A DNA stretch of 64,000 nt. It comes from Sphingomonas desiccabilis (GTDB lineage Bacteria > Pseudomonadota > Alphaproteobacteria > Sphingomonadales > Sphingomonadaceae). Below, piece by piece: positions 7,773 to 16,450 of the stretch; the first letter of the stretch is position 1, and every line of letters starts with the position of its first letter. Location: NCBI RefSeq assembly GCF_004135605.1, contig NZ_SDPT01000002.1, positions 1-64,000 on the forward strand, read 5' to 3'. Position numbers and translations under genes: made by a program. The notes below the pieces were generated by a model. It searched no databases. It was given only the letters and a program-made list of their open reading frames with translations, and was not told the origin of the DNA.

Positions 7773-9449
7773 ATGGCTTCGACCAACAGGTTCGACGCGA
7801 TCGTCATCGGATCGGGCGTGAGCGGAGGCTTCGCCGCCAAGGAACTGACCGAAAAGGGGCTGCGCGTCCTGATGCTCGACCGGGGCGTCATGGTCGAGCA
7901 CGGCGAGGGCTATCCGTATGACGGCAAGCCGGCGTTCGACGTGCCGGCACGCAACATCATGCCCAAGCCGGTGATGGACAGCAATTACTTCATCGCGCGC
8001 CACGGCTATGTGCAGCCCAGCAACCAGCGCTTCTACAACGACGACCGGCAGAACCCCTATGCCTATGACGAGGGCGACAAGTTCTACTGGATCCGCCCGG
8101 GCGCGGTGGGCGGCAAGTCGCTGATCTGGGGCCGGTGGAGCTTCCGCTGGGCGCCCGAGGACTTCGAGGCGAACAAGCGCGACGGCATCGATGGCGTCTG
8201 GCCGATCGGCTATGACGACGTCGCGCCCTGGTACAGCTATGTCGAGAAGTACATCGGCGTGTCAGGCTCGCGCGAGAACCTGCCCTATCTGCCGGACAGC
8301 GAGTTCCAGCCGCCGATGCCGATGAACGTCGCCGAGCAGTGGCTGAAGCAGCGGCTGGAGACGAAGTTTCCGGGCCGCAAGCTGATCCACACCCGCCTGT
8401 CCAACCTGACGGAGGACAAGCCCGAGCAGAACCGCACCAAGTGCCAGATGCGCAACCAGTGCGGCAACGGCTGCTCGTTCGGGGCCTATTTCTCGACCCA
8501 GGCGGTGACGCTGCCGGCGGCGCGGGCGACCGGGCGGCTGACGCTCCAGTCCGACGCGGTGGTCACCAACGTCGAATATGATGCCGCGCGCAAGCGGGTG
8601 ACGGGCGTGCGCTACGTCGATGCCAAGACCGGCCAGGCGCAGACGGTGTCGGCCGACCTGGTGTTCGTCTGCGCATCGGCGATGGCGTCGGTTCAGATCC
8701 TGATGAACTCGCGCGCCGCGGGAAGCGACCGTAGCCATTTCGACAGCAGCGGAACGCTCGGCCGCTATGTGATGGACCATATCTTCCGCGTCGGCATGGA
8801 GGGCGAGGTGCCCGGCATGACCGACCTGATCGAATATGGCCGACGGCCCGGCGGCGTCTATATCCCGCGTTTCCGCAACATCGGCGGCGACGAGGGCGTG
8901 GGCTTCAAGCGCGGCTACGGCTACCAGGGCAGCGCCAGCCGCGACCCGTCGCCGCCGGTCGGCTTCGGCGCATCGATGAAGCAGGGCCTGCGCCGCTATG
9001 CGCCCTGGAAGTTCAGCATGGGCGCGTTCGGCGAATGCCTGCCCTACAAGGACAACCGCGTGTCGCTGCACGCGAACAAGGTGGACCGGTTCGGGGTGCC
9101 GCTGATGCGCTTCGACGTGCGCTTCCGCGACAACGAGCTCAAGATGATGGCGGACGCGCGGGTGCAGGGCGAGGCGATGCTGAAGGGCGCCGGCCTCCTC
9201 AACGTGCGCAGCTGGGAGGGCGAGCATGTGCCCGGCGACGCCATTCACGAGATGGGCGGCGCGCGCATGGGCGCCGATCCCCGCACCTCGGTGCTGAACG
9301 GCTGGAGCCAGGCGCACGACGCGTCCAACCTCTATGTGACCGACGGCGCGCAGATGACCTCCGCCTCCTGCGTCAATCCGTCGCTGACCTACATGGCGAT
9401 GACCGCGCGCGCGGCCGACCATGCGGTGAAGCAGCTGCGACAGGCCTGA
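7773..9449 (+). CDS. GMC-family FAD dehydrogenase, catalytic subunit (glucoside 3-dehydrogenase type)
   Basis: This 558-residue flavoprotein has the FAD-binding motif GSGVSGG at 13-19. It ends with the GMC active-site region, HEMGGARMG followed by TDGAQM and a CVNPSLT segment that supplies the His/Asn pair. Cysteines 224, 230 and 234 (KCQMRNQCGNGC) match the spacing of the 3Fe-4S cluster ligands known in bacterial FAD-dependent glucose dehydrogenase and glucoside 3-dehydrogenase. No signal peptide is present; export would rely on subunit 3. Oxidation of a sugar hydroxyl, probably C3, with electrons passed to the cytochrome at 4995 is the best inference. It is the last gene before a hairpin. 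Confidence 0.92.
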   Translation: MASTNRFDAIVIGSGVSGGFAAKELTEKGLRVLMLDRGVMVEHGEGYPYDGKPAFDVPARNIMPKPVMDSNYFIARHGYVQPSNQRFYNDDRQNPYAYDEGDKFYWIRPGAVGGKSLIWGRWSFRWAPEDFEANKRDGIDGVWPIGYDDVAPWYSYVEKYIGVSGSRENLPYLPDSEFQPPMPMNVAEQWLKQRLETKFPGRKLIHTRLSNLTEDKPEQNRTKCQMRNQCGNGCSFGAYFSTQAVTLPAARATGRLTLQSDAVVTNVEYDAARKRVTGVRYVDAKTGQAQTVSADLVFVCASAMASVQILMNSRAAGSDRSHFDSSGTLGRYVMDHIFRVGMEGEVPGMTDLIEYGRRPGGVYIPRFRNIGGDEGVGFKRGYGYQGSASRDPSPPVGFGASMKQGLRRYAPWKFSMGAFGECLPYKDNRVSLHANKVDRFGVPLMRFDVRFRDNELKMMADARVQGEAMLKGAGLLNVRSWEGEHVPGDAIHEMGGARMGADPRTSVLNGWSQAHDASNLYVTDGAQMTSASCVNPSLTYMAMTARAADHAVKQLRQA

Positions 9450-9453
9450 ACCG

Positions 9454-9485
9454 CGGGCGGGCGCCGGGATGCCGGCACCCGCCCG
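9454..9485. terminator. Hairpin between convergent genes
   Basis: A 14-bp stem with one mismatch (CGGGCGGGCGCCGG with CCGGCACCCGCCCG, loop GATG) starts five bases after the GMC stop and ends six bases before the aldo/keto reductase stop. It can end transcription from both sides. Confidence 0.7.
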
Positions 9486-9490
9486 GCCGG

Positions 9491-10570
9491 TCAGGCGGCG
9501 CTACGGCCGCCGGCCGGCGGGGTTTGGCGCAGGCTGGACGAGCCTTCCCACAGGTTGATCCCGCCTTCGCCGGCATGGGCGTCGATGCGGGCGAGCTCGT
9601 CGTCCGAGAAGTCGAGGCGCTTCAACGCATCGAGGCTGTCGTCGAGTTGGGCGACGGTGCGCGCGCCGATCAGCGCCGAGGTGACGCGGGGGTCGCGCAG
9701 CACCCAGGCGATCGCCATCTGGGCGAGGCTCTGGCCGCGTGCCTGGGCAATGGCGCCGAGCGCGCGGACGCGATCGAGATTCTCCGGGGTCAGCAGCCCC
9801 TGCGACAGCGAGCCGCCGCGCGAGGCGCGCGCATCGGCGGGGACGCCGCCGAGATATTTGTTCGTAAGCATGCCCTGGGCGAGCGGGGAAAAGGCGATGC
9901 AGCCGGTGCCCAGGTCCGCGAGCGTCTCCAGCAGGCCCCCTTCGATCCAGCGGTTGAGCATCGAATAGCTCGGCTGGTGGATGAGGAGCGGCACCTTGTG
10001 CTCGGCAAGGATGGCCGCGGCCTGGCGGGTCAGCTCGGGCGAGTAGGAGGAGATGCCGACATAGAGCGCCTTGCCCTGGGCGTGGATCTGGGCGAGCGCG
10101 CCCATCGTCTCCTCCAGCGGCGTGTCGGGATCGACGCGGTGCGAATAGAAGATGTCGACATAGTCGAGGCCCATGCGCTTCAGGCTCTGGTCGCAGCTGG
10201 CGATCAGATACTTCCTGCTGCCGCCGATGCCGCCGTACGGCCCGGGCCACATGTCCCAGCCGGCCTTGGTGGAGATCAGCAGCTCGTCGCGGTGGGCGCG
10301 GAAATCGTGCGCCATCACGCGCCCGAAATTCTCCTCCGCCGAGCCATAGGGCGGGCCATAGTTGTTCGCGAGATCGAAGTGGGTGACGCCGCGGTCGAAC
10401 GCGCGGCGCAGAATCGCGCGGCCGGTCTCGAACACGTCCGCACCGCCGAAATTCTGCCAGAGGCCGAGGCTGATCGCCGGCAGGTCCAGGCCGCTGCGAC
10501 CGCACCGCCGATAGGGCATACGCCCGTCATAGCGCGCGGGATCGGGCTGGTAGGGGGGCTCGAACGACAT
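9491..10570 (-). CDS. Aldo/keto reductase, YghZ/Gpr (Kv-beta-like) type
   Basis: This 359-residue NADPH-dependent reductase has the catalytic set D66, Y71 (FDLANNYG), K102 (STKAGWDMWPG) and H144 (FYSHRVD). The GPYGG..GSRKYL segment and LLIHQPSYSMLNRW are typical of the E. coli YghZ subgroup, which reduces L-glyceraldehyde 3-phosphate and methylglyoxal. Length is normal for that subgroup (about 346). It points toward the sugar operon and shares its terminator, so it need not belong to that pathway. Confidence 0.92.
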   Translation of the reverse strand: MSFEPPYQPDPARYDGRMPYRRCGRSGLDLPAISLGLWQNFGGADVFETGRAILRRAFDRGVTHFDLANNYGPPYGSAEENFGRVMAHDFRAHRDELLISTKAGWDMWPGPYGGIGGSRKYLIASCDQSLKRMGLDYVDIFYSHRVDPDTPLEETMGALAQIHAQGKALYVGISSYSPELTRQAAAILAEHKVPLLIHQPSYSMLNRWIEGGLLETLADLGTGCIAFSPLAQGMLTNKYLGGVPADARASRGGSLSQGLLTPENLDRVRALGAIAQARGQSLAQMAIAWVLRDPRVTSALIGARTVAQLDDSLDALKRLDFSDDELARIDAHAGEGGINLWEGSSSLRQTPPAGGRSAA

Positions 10571-10729
10571 TCGGCAGGTCTCCGGTTGCGGGGGCCTGCG
10601 CCTTGTAGATGCAACGGCGTGCCGGAGCTATTCCGGACGCGGCCCCGGGAAGGGAAAGCGCGCGCCAGCCGGCGGCGCGGTGCCGCCGGCTGGACGTGCG
10701 AGGATCCCGGCGGGTGCCGGGAGGGTCGA

Positions 10730-11257
10730 TCAGCGACCGCCCGAGCTGCCGCCCGAGCTGCCGCCGGTGCTGCCACCCGAGCTGCCACCGGTGCCGGTGG
10801 TTCCGCTGCCGGTGCTTCCGGTGCCCATCGTCCCGGTCGTGCCGGTGCCGGTGGTGCCAGTCGTTCCGGTGCCGGTGGTGCCGGTCGTGCCCGTGGTGCC
10901 GCTGCCGCCTGAGCTGCTCCAGCTACCGCTGGTGCCGCCCGAGCTGCTGGGAAGGCCGTCCGGAGACGTGGTGGTCGAGCCGGGCGTGGTCGATCCGCCC
11001 GGTGCGGTCGTAGTGGAACCGCGGTTCGTCTTCGAGCCCCGGCGCGACGGGCGATCGGACCGGTCCGGGGTCGTCGTCGTCGAGGTGTCCGGGCTGGTGG
11101 TCTGCGTACCGCGCTGCATGTCGCCGGTCGTTTCCGTGCCCGGGGTGGTGGTCGGATTCGCCGTCGGGTTCGTCGTCGTCGGGCTCGTCGTCGTCTGGGC
11201 GATCGCGGCGGCTGAGCCACAAACCGCCAGCATACCGATCAGGATTGTCTTACGCAT
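10730..11257 (-). CDS. Secreted Gly/Thr/Ser-rich low-complexity protein
   Basis: This 175-residue protein has a normal signal peptide (MRKTILIGMLAVCGSAAAIAQ, cut near residue 20-21). The remainder is almost only T, S, G and P, with an Arg/Asp-rich patch near the middle. The second half is built of short TGTTG/TGTGTTG-type units and ends in (GGSS) repeats. AGGAAA precedes the ATG. No catalytic domain is visible. It may be a surface or cell-wall-associated filler or adhesion protein, but this is only a guess. The coding DNA repeats GTGCCGGTGGTGCC-like words on the plus strand, so its length may vary between strains. Confidence 0.75.
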   Translation of the reverse strand: MRKTILIGMLAVCGSAAAIAQTTTSPTTTNPTANPTTTPGTETTGDMQRGTQTTSPDTSTTTTPDRSDRPSRRGSKTNRGSTTTAPGGSTTPGSTTTSPDGLPSSSGGTSGSWSSSGGSGTTGTTGTTGTGTTGTTGTGTTGTMGTGSTGSGTTGTGGSSGGSTGGSSGGSSGGR

Positions 11258-11355
11258 GATGGGGTTTCCTTCTCCAAAACCGAGGGCTCAACGCCGTGGG
11301 TTGCAAGAAGTGCCATGTTTTCGCCAAGATTCTTGGCCGAAAAATCCTTAGATTA

Positions 11356-12435
11356 TCATAGGTTGATTCCACCGCATTGGGCGCGGTGGAGCAGTTTCTG
11401 GTCGGCGAGGACTAGCGCGACCATTGCCTCTACTACGGGTACGCCGCGGATGCCGACGCAGGGGTCGTGCCGGCCGCGGGTGGCGAGCGTCGTCGCCTCC
11501 CCTTCCCGGGTGATGGTTTCCATCGGCGTCAGGATCGAGCTGGTCGGCTTGAAGGCGACGCGCAGGCGGACGGGCTGACCGGTGGCGATCCCGCCCGCGA
11601 TGCCGCCGGCGTGGTTGGCGAGGAATCGGGGCCCGTCCTCGCCCGGGCGCATCGGATCGGCATTCTCTTCGCCCGAAAGCGCGGCGGCCGCGAAGCCGTC
11701 GCCGATCTCGACGCCCTTGACCGCATTGATCGACATGGCGGCGGCGGCGAGCTCGCTGTCGAGCTTGGCATAGAGCGGCGCGCCCCAGCCGGCAGGCACG
11801 CCAGTCGCCTCGCAGGCGACCACGGCGCCGAGCGACGAGCCGGCCTTGCGGGCGCGGTCGACCAGCGCCTCCCAGCGGACCGCGGCTTCGGCGTCGGGGC
11901 AGAAGAAGGGATTGCGGCCGATCTCGGCGGCATCGAAGCGGGCATAGTCGATCGCGTCGCCGCCGATCGCCTCGACCCAGGCGGTGATCGTCACCTCCGG
12001 GATCACCCGCCGGGCGACGGCGCCGGCCGCCACGCGCGACGCGGTTTCGCGCGCGGAGGAACGCCCGCCGCCGCGATAGTCGCGGAAGCCGTATTTGGCG
12101 TCGTACGCATAGTCGGCATGGCCCGGGCGATAGGCCTGGGCGACCTCCGAATAATCCTTGGAGCGCTGGTCGACATTCTCGATCATCAGCGAAATGGGCG
12201 TGCCGGTGGTGCGGCCCTTGAACACGCCGGAGAGGATGCGCACGGCATCGGGCTCGCGGCGCTGGGTGGTGAAGCGCGAGGTCCCGGGGCGGCGCGCGTC
12301 GAGGAACGGCTGGATGTCGGCCTCGGTCAGCGCGAGGCCCGGCGGGCAGCCGTCGACCACCGCGCCGATCGCGGGGCCGTGGCTCTCGCCCCAGGTGGTG
12401 AAGCGGAACACCCGCCCGAAGCTGTTGACGCTCAT
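11356..12435 (-). CDS. aroC: Chorismate synthase
   Basis: This enzyme makes chorismate from 5-enolpyruvylshikimate 3-phosphate with reduced FMN, the last common step of aromatic biosynthesis. The 359-residue protein shows [12 protein letters not shown] at the N-terminus, [12 protein letters not shown], the signature [11 protein letters not shown] and a C-terminal [12 protein letters not shown]. The ATG overlaps the stop of the upstream acetyltransferase (ATGA). It is the last of five translationally coupled genes starting with dnaJ at 15656. Confidence 0.97.
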   Translation of the reverse strand: MSVNSFGRVFRFTTWGESHGPAIGAVVDGCPPGLALTEADIQPFLDARRPGTSRFTTQRREPDAVRILSGVFKGRTTGTPISLMIENVDQRSKDYSEVAQAYRPGHADYAYDAKYGFRDYRGGGRSSARETASRVAAGAVARRVIPEVTITAWVEAIGGDAIDYARFDAAEIGRNPFFCPDAEAAVRWEALVDRARKAGSSLGAVVACEATGVPAGWGAPLYAKLDSELAAAAMSINAVKGVEIGDGFAAAALSGEENADPMRPGEDGPRFLANHAGGIAGGIATGQPVRLRVAFKPTSSILTPMETITREGEATTLATRGRHDPCVGIRGVPVVEAMVALVLADQKLLHRAQCGGINL

Positions 12436-12959
12436 GCGGCCTCCCCCAGCAGCGCGAAGGCGCCGGCGTGCGTCGCCTCGCCGCGCACGCCGCAGGGCAT
12501 CGCACCCTGCTGCAGCGGCAGCGCCAGCAGATAGTCGCCGGCATAGGGCGAGGCGAAGCCCTTCGCCCAATCGGCGGCAAAGCCGAAGCGGCCGTAGTAT
12601 TCGGGATCGCCCAGCACGAAGCAGAGGTGCACGCCTGCGTCGGCGAGATGCTGGAGCCCGGCGCGGACCAGCGCCTCGCCCACGCCTTGGCGGCGGTGGG
12701 AGGCGGCGACCGCGACCGGCGCGAGTGCAACCGCGGCGATGGGCTTGCCCGCGATCTCCACGGCCATGCGGCTGAACGCCACCATGCCCGCGAGCATGCC
12801 GTCGTCCTCGTCGTCCGCGACCAGCGTCAGCACCATGTCGCCGTCGATGCACAGCCGCTGGACCAGCATCGCCTCGTCGGGTGCCGGAAAGGCGGTGCGC
12901 AGCAGCGCGTCGATGGCGGCTACGTCCCCGCCCGAGGCCGGGCGGATGGTGATGCTCAC
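12432..12959 (-). CDS. GNAT-family N-acetyltransferase
   Basis: This 175-residue acetyltransferase has the acetyl-CoA-binding segment [19 protein letters not shown] and a [11 protein letters not shown] motif typical of the YhbS-like subgroup. It begins with a GTG that overlaps the fabI stop (GTGA), and its own stop overlaps the aroC start. The substrate is not known. Its place between fabI and aroC probably reflects shared transcription rather than a shared pathway. Confidence 0.88.
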   Translation of the reverse strand: MSITIRPASGGDVAAIDALLRTAFPAPDEAMLVQRLCIDGDMVLTLVADDEDDGMLAGMVAFSRMAVEIAGKPIAAVALAPVAVAASHRRQGVGEALVRAGLQHLADAGVHLCFVLGDPEYYGRFGFAADWAKGFASPYAGDYLLALPLQQGAMPCGVRGEATHAGAFALLGEAA

Positions 12960-13759
12960 GACAGCGCGATGTCGGGCGCGTCCTCGGCCTTCATGCCGAT
13001 GACGTTGTAGCCACCGTCGACGTGGTGGATCTCGCCGGTGACGCCGCTCGCCAGGTCGGAGAGCATGTAGAGGCCGGCGCCGCCCACGTCCTCGATGGTG
13101 ACGTTGCGGCGGAGCGGCGAGTTCAGCTCGTTCCACTTCAGGATGTAGCGGAAGTCGCCGATGCCCGAGGCCGCGAGCGTCTTGATCGGGCCGGCCGAGA
13201 TCGCGTTGACGCGGATGTTGTCGCGGCCGAGGTCGACCGCCAGATACTTGACCGAGGTGTCGAGCGCCGACTTGGCCACGCCCATCACGTTGTAGTGGGG
13301 GACGACCTTTTCCGAGCCGTAATAGGTCAGCGTCAGCAGGCTGCCGCCGTTCGGCATCATCTCCCGCGCGCGCTTGGCGACGGCGGTGAAGCTGTAGACC
13401 GAGATGTTCATGGTCATCAGGAAGTTCTCGAGGCTGGTGTCGTAGTAGCGACCGCGCAGCTCGTTCTTGTCGGCAAAGCCGATCGCATGGACGACGAAGT
13501 CGATCGTCGGCCACTTCTGCGCCAGCTCGTCGAACGCGCGGTCGAGCGCGCCCATGTCCGACACGTCGCATTCGATCAGCGTGTCCGAGCCCAGCTGCTC
13601 GGCGAGCGGCTTCACGCGCTTGCCCAGCGCCTCACCCTGATAGGTGAAGGCCATTTCCGCGCCCTGCTCGTGGAGCGCCTTGGCGATGCCCCATGCCAGC
13701 GAACGATCGTTGGCAAGCCCCATGATGAGCCCACGCTTGCCCTGCATCAGTCCCGTCAC
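12956..13759 (-). CDS. fabI: Enoyl-[acyl-carrier-protein] reductase (NADH), FabI
   Basis: This enzyme performs the last reduction of each fatty-acid elongation cycle. The 267-residue protein has the cofactor loop [11 protein letters not shown] (14-24) and the FabI catalytic pair Y156 and K163 (HYNVMGVAK), the enlarged Y-x6-K spacing of this family. HAIGF (91-95) is the triclosan-contact region in known FabIs. It is coupled by 4-base overlaps to the YihY gene upstream and the acetyltransferase downstream. Confidence 0.96.
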   Translation of the reverse strand: MTGLMQGKRGLIMGLANDRSLAWGIAKALHEQGAEMAFTYQGEALGKRVKPLAEQLGSDTLIECDVSDMGALDRAFDELAQKWPTIDFVVHAIGFADKNELRGRYYDTSLENFLMTMNISVYSFTAVAKRAREMMPNGGSLLTLTYYGSEKVVPHYNVMGVAKSALDTSVKYLAVDLGRDNIRVNAISAGPIKTLAASGIGDFRYILKWNELNSPLRRNVTIEDVGGAGLYMLSDLASGVTGEIHHVDGGYNVIGMKAEDAPDIALS

Positions 13760-14730
13760 GCCGCTGTATCCTCCTGTGGTCCGGCCGGCTCCTCTAGCCC
13801 CGCTTCGGGGGTTTCCGCCAGCGCCGCGTTCAACTCTGCGCCGACGACCACCCCCAACCCCACGACGAAGAAGAAGATCAGCGCGATCATGACGCCTGCC
13901 AGGCTGCCGTAGGTGAGATCATAGCCCCCGAGCAAGTCGAGCGACAGCGGCAGCAGCGCGGTGGTGCCCAGCCACCAGCCGGCCGTCAGCGCCGCACCCG
14001 GCCATTTGGGGCACTTGCTGTAGCGGTACTTGCTGGGGGTGAGGGTGTAGAAGAGCATGTAAAGCGCGACGAACAACGCGACCGCCGGCGCCAGCCGCGC
14101 GACCGAGAGGATGCGCGCCGTGTCGGTCAGGAACGGCATCACGCGCAGGATGAACTGCTCGACGCCGAGCAGCGCCACCTGGAAGCTGAACGCCGCCATC
14201 GCCAGGATCACCGAGCCGACGATCAGGCCGATCGAGCCCAGGCGATATTCCCAGAACGGCCGGCTGAAGGGGATGCCATAGGCCTGGCGCAGGATCGAGC
14301 GCACCGTCTCGATGAAGCCGGTGGTGGTCCAAAGGCCCACCAGCGCGCCCAGCCACAGCAGCGAGCCCGAGCGCGCCTGGAGCACGTCCAGGATCGGCTT
14401 TTCCAGCACGCTTGCGACTTCGGGCGGGACGGTGCGCAGGAACGCCTCGACCGCGTGGACGCCGTCGCCGGTGCGCCCCACCAGCCGCGCGACCGCAGCC
14501 GCCACGATGAAGAAGGGGAACAGCGTCACCAGCGAGAGATAGGCGAGGTTGCCGGCGTGGGTGAAGCCGTCGGTATAGGTGCCGACCGCGACCCGGCGCA
14601 GGATCTCGATCACCCGCTCGCTCAGCCCCATGCGCGACAGCAGCGGCGCACGGCGGTGCCGCCGTGCCTCCGGGCTCTCGGGGGAAACCGCGCCGATCGG
14701 AAGGTCGGAGCCGACGCGGGGATCCGTCAC
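13756..14730 (-). CDS. YihY/BrkB-family inner-membrane protein
   Basis: This 324-residue integral membrane protein has about six hydrophobic segments. YihY-family landmarks are present: NLAYLSLVTLFPFFI, GLWTTTGFIETVRSIL, LYMLFYTLTPSKYRYSK and ALTAGWWLG. The family is often mislabelled ribonuclease BN; its function is unresolved and may be transport or envelope-related. A charged N-terminal tail (about 45 residues) precedes the first segment. It overlaps dnaJ upstream and fabI downstream by four bases each. Confidence 0.9.
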   Translation of the reverse strand: MTDPRVGSDLPIGAVSPESPEARRHRRAPLLSRMGLSERVIEILRRVAVGTYTDGFTHAGNLAYLSLVTLFPFFIVAAAVARLVGRTGDGVHAVEAFLRTVPPEVASVLEKPILDVLQARSGSLLWLGALVGLWTTTGFIETVRSILRQAYGIPFSRPFWEYRLGSIGLIVGSVILAMAAFSFQVALLGVEQFILRVMPFLTDTARILSVARLAPAVALFVALYMLFYTLTPSKYRYSKCPKWPGAALTAGWWLGTTALLPLSLDLLGGYDLTYGSLAGVMIALIFFFVVGLGVVVGAELNAALAETPEAGLEEPAGPQEDTAA

Positions 14731-15656
14731 AGGCCGAGCTTCGAGCGGGGATCCTGATCGCGGCCGGGCCAGCCCTGCACGAATTCGACCAGCGCGTCGT
14801 CGCCGACCGGCAGGTCCACCATCAGCGTCACCAGCTGGTCGCCGCGGCCGCCGCCCTTCTTGTGGAAGCCGCGGCCCTTGAGGCGCAGCACCTTGCCCGA
14901 GGTCGAGCCCTTGGGGACCTTGAGCATCACCGCGCCCTCGACGGTGGGCACGCGCACTTCGCCGCCCAGCACCGCCTCCGCCAGGCTGACCGGCAGGTCG
15001 AGCCGCACGTCGTCGCCGTCGCGGGTGAAGAAGCGGTGCGGCTGCACCTCGAGGGTGACGATCGCGTCGCCGGGGCCGCCGGGGCCAGGATCGCCCTTGC
15101 CCGCGAGGCGCATCTGGGTGCCGCTTTCGAGGCCAGCGGGAAGCTTCAGGTCGATGGTCTTGCCGTCGCGCAGCATGATCCGCTGCGGGCTGAGCGTCGC
15201 GGCATCGGCAAAGGAGACCGCGAGGCGATAGGGGACGTTGGCGCCCTTGGGCGCCTGCCGCCGGCCGAAGCTGCCGCCGCCAAAGCCGCCGCCTCCGCGC
15301 TGGCCGCCGCCGAACAGCCCCTCGAACAGATCCTCGAAGCCGCCGGCATCGCCGCCGCCGCCGAAGTCGAACTGGGTGCGTCCGCCGCCGCCCGGGCGGG
15401 GGCCGCCGCCGCCGAAGCCGAAGGGTGCGGTGGGATTGCCTTCGCCGTCGATCTCGCCGCGATCGAACCGGGCGCGCTTGTCCTTGTCGGTGAGCAGGTC
15501 ATAGGCCTGGGTCACCTGGCTGAAGCGCTCGGCGGCCTTGGGATTGTCCTTGTTCCGATCGGGGTGCAGCTCCTTGGCGAGCGTACGGTACGCCTTTTTA
15601 ATGTCCGCTTCGCTCGCGTCGCGGGCCACGCCCAGGGTTGCGTAAGGGTCTGCCAT
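14727..15656 (-). CDS. DnaJ-class co-chaperone (CbpA/DjlA-like, no zinc finger)
   Basis: This 309-residue J-protein stimulates a DnaK-type Hsp70. The J-domain is at about 5-67 with HPD at 31-33. A Gly/Phe-rich region follows (75-135, with DFGGGGDAGGFEDLFEGLFGGG), then a C-terminal substrate-binding region holding LPAGLESGTQMRLAGKGDPG and a DVRLDLPVSLAEAVLGGE segment. The zinc-finger CXXCXGXG repeats are absent, which separates it from canonical DnaJ and places it with CbpA-type proteins. It is the first gene of the five-gene coupled chain ending in aroC. Confidence 0.93.
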   Translation of the reverse strand: MADPYATLGVARDASEADIKKAYRTLAKELHPDRNKDNPKAAERFSQVTQAYDLLTDKDKRARFDRGEIDGEGNPTAPFGFGGGGPRPGGGGRTQFDFGGGGDAGGFEDLFEGLFGGGQRGGGGFGGGSFGRRQAPKGANVPYRLAVSFADAATLSPQRIMLRDGKTIDLKLPAGLESGTQMRLAGKGDPGPGGPGDAIVTLEVQPHRFFTRDGDDVRLDLPVSLAEAVLGGEVRVPTVEGAVMLKVPKGSTSGKVLRLKGRGFHKKGGGRGDQLVTLMVDLPVGDDALVEFVQGWPGRDQDPRSKLGL

Positions 15657-15753
15657 GCCCGTTAGCTAGGCGGTGCAGGGCGCGGCGGCAATGGGTCGGC
15701 CGCATCCATTTCCATGGCGGAACGAAGCCTGCGGGCGGCCGTTTCACGAGGTC

Positions 15754-16443
15754 ATGACCGCCTGCGCTTCCCCCGCCCGTCGCCGCCTGCTCGTCCAGTC
15801 CGCACTGCTGCTCCCGCTGCTTGCCCTGCCGGGCTGTGCCACGACGCTGGGAAGCTATGGCGTGGAGGAGGGCGTGCGGCGGCTGCTGACGCTGTCGAGC
15901 CAGCGCGCCTTTGCCCGGCTGACGGAGCCCGGCGGCTTCTATGACGACCAGCTGACCCGGCTGACGCTGCCCGATACCGGCGGCAACGACGTGCTGGGCG
16001 CGCTGCTGCGGACCAATGCGGTGCGCAGCCGGGTGGCGATGGCGCTGAACGACGTGGCGGTGGATGCGGCCGAGCGGGCGACGCCGGTGGTGCTTGATTC
16101 GATCCGGTCGATGAGCGTCACCGACGCGATCGCGATCCTGCGAGGCGGGCCGACCGCAGCGACCGACCTGCTGCAGCGGCAGGTGGGCGGCGCGCTGGTG
16201 GAGGCGATGTTCCCCGAATTCTCGACCGGCCTGCGATCGGACGCGCTGGAGATCCTGACGGCGGTGGCGGGTGCGCGCACCGGCATCGACTATATGGCGC
16301 TGGCACGCACGGGCGCGGAGCAGGCCGGGCAGGCGATCTTCCGCGCGATCGGGCGCGAGGAATCCGCGATCCGTGCCGATCCGCGCAGCACGCGGGACCC
16401 GGCGCTGATCGCGCTGCTGGCGGGAAGCGCGCTGGTGCGCTGA
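15754..16443 (+). CDS. DUF4197 lipoprotein
   Basis: This 229-residue protein has a lipoprotein signal peptide ending in LALPGC, with C28 as the probable lipidated cysteine. The mature part fits DUF4197: GVEEGVRRLLTLSSQRAFARLT, GGFYDDQLTRLTLP and ALNDVAVDAAERATPV. The function of the family is unknown. The ATG at 15754 is chosen because it gives a proper signal peptide and follows CGAGG; a longer upstream reading frame exists but lacks these. It is divergent from dnaJ and convergent with the transglutaminase. Confidence 0.85.
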   Translation: MTACASPARRRLLVQSALLLPLLALPGCATTLGSYGVEEGVRRLLTLSSQRAFARLTEPGGFYDDQLTRLTLPDTGGNDVLGALLRTNAVRSRVAMALNDVAVDAAERATPVVLDSIRSMSVTDAIAILRGGPTAATDLLQRQVGGALVEAMFPEFSTGLRSDALEILTAVAGARTGIDYMALARTGAEQAGQAIFRAIGREESAIRADPRSTRDPALIALLAGSALVR

Positions 16444-16450
16444 GGCGCCT

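Noticed and set aside
9035-10912. A 625-codon open frame on the plus strand across the aldo/keto reductase
   Set aside because: It is antisense to a clear reductase and to the end of the GMC gene, with Arg/Gly/Ala-rich sequence typical of high-GC shadow frames.
10680-11351. Plus-strand Val/Pro-repeat frame opposite the Gly/Thr protein
   Set aside because: It lacks a signal peptide and ribosome site, whereas the minus-strand frame has both; repeats produce open frames on both strands.
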